From Hypomyces perniciosus (taxonomy: Eukaryota; Ascomycota; Sordariomycetes; Hypocreales; Hypocreaceae): a stretch of DNA of 64,000 nucleotides. A model generated the notes under the pieces. The model was not told the origin of the DNA, did not search any database, and was given only the letters and a program-made list of their open reading frames with translations. Position numbers and translations under genes: made by a program. The DNA is taken from NCBI GenBank assembly GCA_008477525.1, contig SPDT01000001.1, positions 1,860,001 to 1,924,000 on the forward strand, written 5' to 3'. This document shows, piece by piece, positions 1 through 9,293 of this stretch (position 1 is its first letter; the number at the start of each line of letters is the position of its first letter).

Positions 1-2193
1 ATTCAGACGCTATTCCCCCGAGTCATTGCCCTAACGCCGCGAATTGCAACAGTTGTCGCAGAGGAGGATACAGAGACGATGAAGTCCCTCACCAAAGTGC
101 TGGCAACAGCAGCCGAGAGCTGGGTGATTGCTATCGCACGACAGCCAACTCAATTCAGGCCTCTAGTAGACTCAGTGCTGGAATGTGCTGCCCGGGACAA
201 GGACCGGGAGGTCATCGAGCACACTTTCAACTTCTGGTACGAGCTTAAGCAATATCTCGTTTTGGAGCGATATATTCAAGGCAGGCTGGAGCTCGTCGAT
301 GTCTTCTCTAAGCTTGTGGACATTCTGCTCTTGCATTTGAAATACCCCGAGTCAGAATCTAGCAACGAGGCTGATTTGTTTGAGGGAGACCGTGAACAAG
401 AGGAAAAGTTCCGGGAATTCCGCCATCAGATGGGGGACACTCTCAAGGACTGTTGCGACGTGATGGGCGTGACGGAGTGCTTGACCAAGGTGCTTCACGC
501 AATACAGCTATGGACACAAAAGTACGCCAGCCAGGCTACAGATGCGTCAGTTCCCCACTGGCAGGAGCTTGAAGCGCCACTGTTTGCGATGCGTGCCCTT
601 GGCCGCATGGTTGACAAAGAAGAGGACATTGTGCTTCCTCAGCTAATGCCGCTACTGGTGCAAATTCCGAGCCACGAGAAGCTTCGCTTTGCAACCATCA
701 TGGTTCTTGGACGCTACACTGAATGGACTGCAGCTCACCCAGAATACCTAGAGCCGCAGTTTAACTACATCGTCAACTCGTTCCAGTCTGATTCGCGGGA
801 GATTATCAGGGCCGCGGCATTGTCTCTCAAGTTCTTCTGCACGGATTGCAAGTATCTCCTCAGCGGACAAGTCCTCCAGCTGCAAACGTTTTACGACCAA
901 GTACTGGACAAGCTGCCAGATTTGAGCAAGGAGGAGGTTACTGAAGGCGTCGCGAACGTTGTTGCCGTCCAGCCTCTGACGGAGACTTATCAACTACTGA
1001 AGACGTACTGCGATCCACTCATTCAGAGGCTGATGGCGAAGGCAAACAACGCAACAACCGAGGAGGGTAAACTGGCTGTTGCAGGTATGTGGAAGACCGT
1101 TTTATTCGAGAAGCCGTATGCACAAGAACACATTTACTAACACTGAGTCATAGATCATCTCCAACTTATCACAATTTTTGTCCAGACCGTGATGCCGCCA
1201 GTGAATCCTGGAGAGGAGAATCCCGCGGTCAAGTATTGGCAGGAAGTCTTTCCAATTTTGTCCACTGTTCTGGATAACTTCCTACACTTCTCTCCGATTT
1301 GCGAGAGGGTCTGCAGATGCTGGCGCAACATGGTTATTTCTTACCGAACCGCCATCGCACCCATGCTAGCGGACATGGCCAATAAGCTTGCCGGTGGCTT
1401 CAACGCATCTAGGGAAGGCTGTTTTCTCTGGGTTACGTCTGCCATTCTTCGAGAATTCTCCGAAGCACGTGAGCACGTGGATGGGGCGACGACAGAGAAC
1501 ATCTACAACTTCTTCGAGGCGCAGACAACGACGTTCCTAAGGGTCATGACCGAGCTCCAACCCAAGGAACTGCCTGATGTCATCGATGATTTCTTCCGTC
1601 TTCTCATCGATGCACTGCTATACTACCCACAGAAACTCATTCCGTCTCAGCTCCTGGTCCCCATCTTTGAGGCATCGATTTATGCCCTGACCCTGGAACA
1701 GCGAGACCCTCTCTCGTCAACTCTTCATTTCCTGAGGGATCTACTGTCATATGGTGGCGACAATCCCGCCAGTAGCGAGGGGTTGCCAGGCCCTGTTGCC
1801 GCAGAAATCAGGACCATTGTGAAGAATCTGCTGCTAAGCCACGGCGAAAATTTGGTGAAGCAGGTCATGGCGGGCATGATGATTACTTTCCCTCGAGACT
1901 GCTTTGCCGATGGCAGCGGAGTGTTGTTGGGCCTGTTCGAGTTACTACCCGTGCAGACCACTGAATGGGTTTCGCACACCATACACCTGCTGCCCCAGGG
2001 CACCGTGTCGCCAGATGAGGCCAACAGACTGATGGGGAAGATCAAGGAGAAGCTGGAGTTGAACGAAGCGGGTGGAATACGACATGTGAGGGCGCTGCTC
2101 CAGGACTTTACGAACACATACCGCCGTCGCAATGTTGCTCCACGAGACGGACTGGGACAGCTCGAGGCGACCAGGTTCCAGTTTTCTGGCTGA
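1..2193 (+). CDS. MTR10: MTR10/transportin-3 family importin-beta (5' partial)
   Basis: Nuclear import receptor of the Mtr10/TNPO3 karyopherin-beta family, which carries SR-type mRNA-binding proteins into the nucleus in a Ran-GTP dependent cycle (family knowledge). The frame is open from base 1, so the N-terminal part, including the importin-beta N-terminal domain, lies outside the window. Exons are 1-1084 and 1154-2193. The 69-nt intron has donor GTATGT, a TACTAAC branch site and acceptor CATAG. It is a multiple of three, but a TAA inside it shows it must be removed. The joined protein is a continuous helical HEAT-like array of about 708 residues. Segments such as NFWYELKQYL and FPRDCFADGSG are typical of the family. 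The ATG at base 79 is internal and is not the start. Confidence 0.88.
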
Positions 2194-3652
2194 AGGAGTG
2201 TTGGTAGGGGAAAGGTAATCATATAAAGCTATGGGGTGGAGGTTCAAGGGGGGAGAAAATACAGGTCTACGGCTTATGTTGTCAACGGGCCCATGTTGCG
2301 GTGTGTTTCTGAGAGACAAGAAGCTAATACAAAGCCCAGCTATAGTAGGACAATCCGGTAGGGGCTACTGGACGTGGAACTGAGATGACACGAGAGTGGT
2401 ATGACGATGGCATGAATGAAGGGAGGATGAAGGCCACACATATTTTTGATGGAGTATGACATCTGGAGCTGGTAGATTCATTGGGAAGAATATTGTTCAA
2501 CGGCGAGGACGAGCGTGCAAATATCCGGAAGTCATGACACACGCGACACATGTAGATAGAGTAGAAGACAGGCGGAATCTGGGACGATGGTAGAAAACCG
2601 AAGAAAAAGAACGTAATATTGGTACACATGTGAGCCATTGATGCCGTGAGGAGTTGGGAGATCCGACTTCACGGCATAATGGCATTTATCCGGTAACTGG
2701 AGCATGGTATATGGACCTTTGTTTCGAATAAATAAATTCCTTCCAGGGCATATGGTGTGTATATAGGGTGCTAGTATGTATGATGCCTGAGTTGGCCACA
2801 TTTTCACATCTCAACTACTATTAACCGTGTTCCGATCCAATAGTCTCTCCACAAACCATCGGATTGGGTATTGGCTTGGAGACGAGGATTTTGCATATTG
2901 TCGTCCCCAGCGTGGAGAAAGAAGGGTGTGAGCTTCTTGGAGGGACGGAGGGAGTGGTAGTGAATGTGCTGTGTGTGTTCAAGTACATTGTTTTAGTCAA
3001 CAGTCAACATGTGTTGTGTAGTTTAGATGAAAGGAACAAAAGACTTGAACAAAACTTGAGAAGGGGAAGAAACGAACTGAAGATGATGCCATCAAGGTGA
3101 AAAGCTTTGATGACTCCCTTATCCCTTTACTTGCTTCCGGTTCTTTCATCACAAATAGAAATAGTAGACTTCTCATGCGCAGGTTTCTAAATCCGGTGGC
3201 CCTTGCGCATTATATCTTGCTGACGTTCAATACTCTTGTTGAGTCCTTGTCCTTGCCGTTGTCCAAATCAAGAGACTCTCGCTTTTCAACATTGTCTTCT
3301 CATCACATTGTCCCTCGCTCCCTTTCATACCTTTCTCCTCCAGTTTTGGATCTCAAGACGGATGAACACCATACCTCAACAATGACACTGGGTTGTATAA
3401 TACCAGCCCGCTGGGCAGTAAATCTTGTAGTCAAATCCCCAGAAACAAGCCATACAACCAACTACTCTTGTGTAAGCCGGTCTTCACAAGTGAAACCAAA
3501 TCTTCAATCTCCTGAGTCCTCAATGAACCAATAATCGCTAGATATACCAGGAATTCCAGTCGATATCAAGTCCGCAACAACAGTCAATCAAGGCTCCCCC
3601 CTGAGAACATCACCATATCTGTTCTGTCTGCATCCCCTTTCAACTTCTCACC
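2194..3652. other. Intergenic region, MTR10 to zinc-cluster gene
   Basis: About 1.46 kb holding the MTR10 3' flank and the promoter of the next plus-strand gene. Open frames of up to 145 codons occur (for example 3097-3534), but they have no recognisable domain or splice logic and I do not call them genes. The last 500 bases are pyrimidine-rich, as is common in fungal promoters. Confidence 0.6.
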
Positions 3653-6622
3653 ATGTTCCCCCGGACAACACGCGCATCAACGCGCAAAGAGGCAGCGGTA
3701 GCGGCTGCAGCATCGGCAGCAGCATCAGCGGCAACATCATCAGCGGTAACGAAAGCAACAGCAGGGCCCTCCAAGGCAAAGGGGAAAGCTGTTGTCAGAT
3801 CCAAGTCCACCAAGAGAAAACGTGCTTCGGCTAATGATGACGATGATGCTGATGGCGACAATGATGGTAACGACGGCAACGACGACAACGACGGTGGTGG
3901 CCAATCCTCTCGCTCCAAAAAGAAGGGAAAGAAAGTTCAAGACACATCCTGTGACTTCTGCAAAAATGATCCCGTGGGTATTCAAATGGCTAAGCAAAGA
4001 GCCTGTGACTGGGAGGAGAAATGGAAAGGGTGCTATGTAGAGTGCTCCAACTGCGCCGACCACCGCTCCCAGAATCCAAACCAGCCTCACGAATGCAAAC
4101 CCCCGAGAGTCAAACACATATGGCGCAAGTATGGCGTCGCAGACCCAAATACATATAACCCACCCGCTTGCGATCGATGCGTGCAGCAAGGGAGAACCCG
4201 TACTTGCAACGCCGACCCGATTCTGAAATACTCATGTTTCGAGTGTAAAAAGGGGCCATGTATCGTCAACGGCGAGCAAATGGAGAAGCGTCTCAACCTG
4301 CGTCTCAAATTCGCAAATTGGATGCGCCACGAGTGCCAACCCTGTCGTAATCAGTCCGGGAAGTTCAAGAGGAGGGACTTCCCCGGCTGCAGCTTTCTCC
4401 GCGATCGCAGTACATGGAACCAGCCTTGCGAGAGATGCCGGGTTGGGGGCATGGCCTGTTTCAACTCGGGCTTCCTCGTTTGGGCCCCGCCACCAACTAT
4501 CCCGGCCAGCTGGCATGTTGATCTAAACTTCTATAATAACAACTGGGCCGACGTTAGGGGCGACACACCTTGGCGTCAGAATTGCAAGCGATGTCGTGAA
4601 GACGGTCATCGGTGCCGAATCAGCCTCAAGGCACTCCACTACGCCTGTGCCCGGTGCTCTCAACTGGGCATCGACTGTGTTGATGATGTAACCAATGTTT
4701 TCCGGCCGCTCTTTACCTTGGCTCGTGTTGGATTCGGTCGGTCGATGCCCTTCCAGGAGTGCAACCGATGTGCAATGATGGGGAGAAACTGTGATCACCA
4801 GAGACCTTGTGATTCATGTGTCCAGAACAATGAAGAAGGCCTGTGTGATTTGTGGGTCAAAAACTCCAATAGGAACCACAACTGCTTCAATGGACGGATA
4901 GAACCAAATCCGGGACCCTTGTACTATCTTGCCTTGGGCTACGGGGCCGGAGGAGTTGATGATCGAAAAGATGGTTCCAGAATAGAGCACTGGATAGGCC
5001 CCATAACTAATATTTATCAGATGAAACTTGACAAACAAAGGCCCATGGGGATTACTGAGGCTGGTCATAGGTCGAGGGGTTTCCTCAGGCCCCCGGGAGA
5101 GCCACCTCACGCAGATCAAAACCAGGGTGGTAATCTCGTGAATCAGCCGCCCAGTGGACTACCAGCCCAGACTATCGTGGCCACCATCCAGGGTATGTGG
5201 CCCCAGGCTCAAGCGATAAACCAGCAGCCGCTGTATCAGCAGACTCTGACCTACGTCCGGGACCGAATACAAGAACTCGAACAAGAGGAGAATGACGTTC
5301 CAGACAATTCCTTTGAAGATGGAAATGGCGTTGAGGAGAATAACGTTGGTGATGGAGGCGGTGGTGACGAGAACCAAGGAGACATGTATCAAGATGTCGA
5401 CGATGGTAACGACTTTGATTTCGCACTGACACCGCAAGATATCATGGCAGCAAGAAATCAAATAGCCATGGATCAGGCAGCAAACAATCCCTTCTGGGGG
5501 GTAGCAAATATCCTTGCTGCAGCTGTAAATCCTTATCAGGACCCGGGGCAGAGTTCAACAGCCGGCTTGTTCATCTGGGCCGCTCCAATCACGTTTGATG
5601 ACTCGGCCCCAAGAAGTCAAGCGGAGATGGAGGCTGACGTTGACCATATGGACATAGACCCGGCCCTTATGCCGGATGGTTCACTTCCTCTTGTACAAGC
5701 ACAAACACAGGTGTCGCAGTACACACAGTTTAATCCCCCTAACCCCGGGATGATGCAGATGCCGTACATGCCTTTTGCACAACCGGGACCCAGCAGCGGG
5801 GGCGGGATGATCGATCTCGTGCTCTTTGGGTTGGTCCGGGGCCAGGACGTCCCAGGTGTCCCTTTCAACAATGTCCTGGGCGCCATCCCTGAACAGATTG
5901 ATGGAACTGTTTTCAGCTCTAATTTGTTGCAATGCACCGAGATACCATATCACTCGAACGCCTCCTGCAACAACATAATTCATGAATCGTCTGTCTGCAA
6001 GTGCCCGACGCATGGTGGCAATCCGGTTGCTGTGTGTGATACTTGCTCTCAGGGCAACGCTGAGGCCCTCGCGAACCCTTATAGCCCCATCCTCGTTAAC
6101 AATCAGGAACTGCTCAACATGCGCGCCTACTTGTGCCACGAGTGCACTGACGAGGTAAGCAATGACCCATTAGCTCTCAACAGGCGCCGCAAGGCCGGTG
6201 TGTACAACGTCTGGGGACGCATCGCAGGAGACCCAGGCCAATATCTCGGCCCCGTAAACTTCAGCAACGGAACGATCAACTTCAGAGGTGACGCGCTTCC
6301 CGGAACGGGATGTTCGTGCGCAACAAAGCTGTTTGCTCAACGTATGTGTGGCTTCCACCGGGGAGACTATGCAAACTATGTCCTCCAGCAGTCCAGGCAG
6401 ATGCGCGAATGGCGTCTGAGGCAGTTCAACCGTGCCATCTGCCCCGGCTGCATCGTGAACAAGTCAGCAGAGGAGGCTAATCTGTCTGCGGACGACGGAG
6501 GCTTCGGACCAAAGGCCTGGGCGTGTCTCGCATGCGGTGATTGGGTCATCAACCAACCCTCCGTGCCAAAGTTGGTACCGGGCTGGCAGCAGTGGTTCGT
6601 CAATGAGCCGGATTGGATGTAA
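3653..6622 (+). CDS. Protein with multiple Zn2Cys6-like cysteine clusters
   Basis: Single-exon 989-residue protein that I cannot match to a named gene. The N-terminus (1-55) is Ala/Ser/Lys-rich with basic patches (KSTKRKR, RSKKKGKK) that look like nuclear signals, separated by an acidic Asp/Asn run. Residues 100-398 carry repeated CX2C units. Two sets fit the fungal Zn2Cys6 consensus exactly: C311-C314-C321-C332-C335-C342 and C370-C373-C380-C386-C389-C398. Three others (100-134, 173-203, 228-269) are looser variants. A Gln/Asn/acidic middle follows. The C-terminal quarter (from about residue 762) has further Cys/His pairs such as CPGC and CLAC. An NPGP tetrapeptide lies at 419-422. Ordinary fungal regulators have one Zn2Cys6 and a fungal-trans domain, and no such domain is evident here. 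DNA binding is an inference. The ATG at 3653 directly precedes the charged N-terminus. Confidence 0.8.
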   Translation: MFPRTTRASTRKEAAVAAAASAAASAATSSAVTKATAGPSKAKGKAVVRSKSTKRKRASANDDDDADGDNDGNDGNDDNDGGGQSSRSKKKGKKVQDTSCDFCKNDPVGIQMAKQRACDWEEKWKGCYVECSNCADHRSQNPNQPHECKPPRVKHIWRKYGVADPNTYNPPACDRCVQQGRTRTCNADPILKYSCFECKKGPCIVNGEQMEKRLNLRLKFANWMRHECQPCRNQSGKFKRRDFPGCSFLRDRSTWNQPCERCRVGGMACFNSGFLVWAPPPTIPASWHVDLNFYNNNWADVRGDTPWRQNCKRCREDGHRCRISLKALHYACARCSQLGIDCVDDVTNVFRPLFTLARVGFGRSMPFQECNRCAMMGRNCDHQRPCDSCVQNNEEGLCDLWVKNSNRNHNCFNGRIEPNPGPLYYLALGYGAGGVDDRKDGSRIEHWIGPITNIYQMKLDKQRPMGITEAGHRSRGFLRPPGEPPHADQNQGGNLVNQPPSGLPAQTIVATIQGMWPQAQAINQQPLYQQTLTYVRDRIQELEQEENDVPDNSFEDGNGVEENNVGDGGGGDENQGDMYQDVDDGNDFDFALTPQDIMAARNQIAMDQAANNPFWGVANILAAAVNPYQDPGQSSTAGLFIWAAPITFDDSAPRSQAEMEADVDHMDIDPALMPDGSLPLVQAQTQVSQYTQFNPPNPGMMQMPYMPFAQPGPSSGGGMIDLVLFGLVRGQDVPGVPFNNVLGAIPEQIDGTVFSSNLLQCTEIPYHSNASCNNIIHESSVCKCPTHGGNPVAVCDTCSQGNAEALANPYSPILVNNQELLNMRAYLCHECTDEVSNDPLALNRRRKAGVYNVWGRIAGDPGQYLGPVNFSNGTINFRGDALPGTGCSCATKLFAQRMCGFHRGDYANYVLQQSRQMREWRLRQFNRAICPGCIVNKSAEEANLSADDGGFGPKAWACLACGDWVINQPSVPKLVPGWQQWFVNEPDWM

Positions 6623-7794
6623 ATAACGAGGCGGCCATAGGTAGGTTTGATGATTTTGTGCGTTTGGAGTTCGAATGGGGGAATGAATTGGCGCTGGTTC
6701 GCTGTTCGGCTTTCTTTTGAATTGTGTGAGGTTGAAGTTAAAATGATGCATCTTTGATAATAATAGTACGACGAAGTACAAAGTACAAAGTACCTAGCAA
6801 TTAAAGGTGAAAGCTCACCTTGGCCCACAAGGTGTGGAACTTGAGAACTCCACCAACATCAGATAATACCCCGTAGTACTCCATACGTACTAAGTTACGA
6901 GTTTGCAAAGTATCAGTACCTCCTGAGCGACTGTTAGTAATAGGTGCACCCAAGCTGTCTCACATGCAACCTGCAACGACATCAAACTGCTTTTTGACTC
7001 CAAGGGAGGAGAAAAGAAAGAAAAAGAGAAAGGGAGGAAGGAGAGAAAGAAAAGGAAAGAAAAGGGGGGGAAGCCACTGTGGAACGTGATTGGAGCGCTT
7101 CTAAGATGCAATGCCAGGCAAGGACCTGAAGAACAACCTCATCATGATGCAAGTTAGAGTCAGTTCGTAGGTAGAAATGAAATTACAGGTATGAAATAAC
7201 GGATATAGGGAAGAACACATGACCCCTATTTGGTCTCGAAAAACACCCTCGCCAGGCCAGCTTGGGAGAACGGCCCTCGCGAAGTCAAGCCTTGGGATCT
7301 GCATACACACATATTGCAGCAAAAGACGCCTTCTTTCTCTTCTTTGTGCCTCGTCTTCCCTCTTGCCTCTTCTCTCTCTCGGTCGCTCTCGGCCCCTTTT
7401 CCCTTCCAGTAGTGTAAATAGTCCATCTCTCCTGACAACGAGTTGCACAACACACATGACAGAGAAGCCACGCTGGGCTCGTCCTCTGACACAGCTAGCC
7501 CTGCCAATGCGATTCCCCGACCACGCTCCGGGGTGTATCCTTTGAAGTAGAAGACAAAAAAAAAAGAAAAGTCCGAGTGTGCGACCCAAGTCAGAACCTG
7601 ACTCCCCATCCGATGCATTGAGAGGTGTGTGCTCGTCGTCGTTCCAGGCCGTCTGTCGCGTTGTGCCACGTGCACGGGTTGAGCAGAAGCCGTGCCAATG
7701 AACACCTGATCCGCTCGTTTCCACCATGAATATCGCCCCAGCATCATGAATAACAGGCGTGTCCGAGCCCTCCCCTGCTGTATACAAAATGCTC
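6623..7794. other. Intergenic region between convergent genes
   Basis: About 1.2 kb of 3' flanks for the zinc-cluster gene and ras1. It includes a long purine tract (listed separately). Open frames here on either strand are low-complexity or overlap the ras1 3' flank, and I see no gene. Confidence 0.6.
7002..7073 (+). repeat. 72-nt uninterrupted purine tract
   Basis: Every base in this interval is A or G on the plus strand. It lies about 720 nt downstream of the ras1 stop and would read as a pyrimidine tract in any ras1 read-through transcript. Confidence 0.9.
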
Positions 7795-8708
7795 TCACAT
7801 AATGACACACTTACAGCAGCCGCCTTCTTCCTCTCCACCCTCAATATCCAGTGGCTTAGGAGGTCCATTCAGGCCGGCGTTGTTGCCACTGCCAGTTGAG
7901 TAACCCTGCATCTCACGGTTATATCTTCGAATCTCGCGGACGATGTCGTAGAAGGCCTTGTCAACATTGATCCTGGACTTGGCAGATGTTTCGATGAATT
8001 TGCAGTTGAACGACTTTGCTAGAGCCTCTCCCTCTATATCCAAGAGAATGATATCCCGTGTTAGACAATGATTCACCAAAACAGACGGAATGGGGAAGCA
8101 GGGGTCAAATTTACCTTGCCTAGTGACCTCTCGCTCGCCTTCCAGATCGCACTTGTTTCCAACAACAACCATGGGGAAGTAGTCCTTGTCCTTGACCCGC
8201 AGGATTTGTTGCTGAAAGGTTGTGATTTCGTCGAAGCTCTGTCGAGATGTGATGGAGTAAACTAGGAGGAAACCCTCACCCGTTCTCATGTACTGCTCGC
8301 GCATAGCACTGTACTCCTCCTGACCGGCGGTATCGAGAACATCGAGTAGCGCAACCTCATCATCAATGACACACTGCTTTCGGTACGAGTCTACATTTGT
8401 GCGGATCAGTCAGCCAATGTCAGGGACGGAAAAAAAGTATCGGTAAGACGCGAAGTATATTGGACGCGAAGGCCCAAAGGGGGGAAAACTGACCTTCAAT
8501 TGTGGGATCATACTCATCGACGAAGTGGCTCTGAATCAATTGAATGGTCAAGCAAGATTTACCAACACCTCCTCCACCGACTACTACGAGCTTGTACTCT
8601 CGCAAGAACTGTAATAGAGAGGGCGGCTGTCAGCAACGCGAAGCCAGCGCAGACACCAATGCGGGTCCAATGCAGTCCAAAAGCCCATACCTTGGTAGCT
8701 GAAGCCAT
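7795..8708 (-). CDS. ras1: Ras-family small GTPase (Ras1)
   Basis: Membrane-anchored Ras GTPase upstream of adenylate cyclase and MAP-kinase signalling (family knowledge). Coding exons on the minus strand are 8708-8691, 8608-8494, 8390-8115 and 8033-7795, giving 215 residues. The first exon codes only MASATK. Visible motifs are the P-loop GGGGVGKS (17-24), switch [11 protein letters not shown] (the last two residues restored by splicing), DTAGQEE with the catalytic Gln, NKCD and ETSAK. A hypervariable tail ends CCKCVIM, that is a CAAX box (CVIM) with two nearby cysteines suited to palmitoylation. The third intron (8114-8034) is 81 nt, in frame and lacks stops, so an unspliced form could also be translated. 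Upstream lies a long gene-poor region. Confidence 0.95.
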
Positions 8709-8840
8709 TGCGGATGGCACTGGATGATGCTAGCAGCCTTCGAGACGGCCCGCAGCTCTGCAAGGGGTTTCTCAGCCAAAGTGCAAATTGACTCGTGCGA
8801 AGAGCCTTTTCGGGGGACGAATCAGGATTCCGATGGTTGC

Positions 8841-8868
8841 GAACAGGTCGAGAACAGGTCGAGAACAG
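8841..8868 (+). repeat. Tandem 11-mer in ras1 upstream region
   Basis: Unit GAACAGGTCGA occurs twice in direct succession (8841 and 8852), followed by a third partial copy, about 130-160 nt upstream of the ras1 start codon. Confidence 0.85.
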
Positions 8869-9015
8869 TCAGCAGAAGGAGACGGAGATGCGGGGAGGGC
8901 GATTCGGAAGCAAAAGGCGAGGGCGAAGTTTAAGGACAGAAGCTGAATGTAAGAGGCGGGAGGTTTGAGGATGGAGATGGACGGATGAGAGATTGGCCCT
9001 GTTGGGGAGGAGCAG

Positions 9016-9076
9016 AAGCAGTAGTAGTAAGAGCAGCAGCAGCGGCAGCAGCAGCAGTGCTAGCAGTAGCAGCCAA
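9016..9076 (+). repeat. AGC/AGT trinucleotide-rich tract
   Basis: Imperfect run of AGC, AGT and GGC triplets upstream of ras1. It creates long Ser- or Leu-rich open frames on both strands that are not believable genes. Confidence 0.85.
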
Positions 9077-9270
9077 AGATACGGAGAAGGGGGGTGGAGG
9101 TCTTCCAGTGTGTGGGGAATTGCCAGGTGGATGGCAGGGGAGGGATTGGGCGATCGGGGTGGGGCTGTTTTTGTTAGCGGGTCTTCTGGCGGTGCTAGGC
9201 TGCTATTGTACAAGTACGGAGTGCCTCTCTTAGGCCTGGAAGCCCTGGAAGCCCTGGAGCTATGAAGTAG

Positions 9271-9293
9271 TACTCCGTACTCCATACTCCGTA
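9271..9293. repeat. Paired TACTCCGTA motifs
   Basis: Two exact TACTCCGTA copies 14 bases apart, the densest local example of the dispersed intergenic motif found across this window. Confidence 0.85.

Noticed and set aside
3097..3534. 145-codon plus-strand frame upstream of the zinc-cluster gene
   Set aside because: Low-information sequence in a pyrimidine-rich promoter, with no conserved motif or splice signal that would extend it.
8869..9285. Ser- and Leu-rich frames on both strands upstream of ras1
   Set aside because: They are created by the AGC/AGT triplet tract and have no other support.
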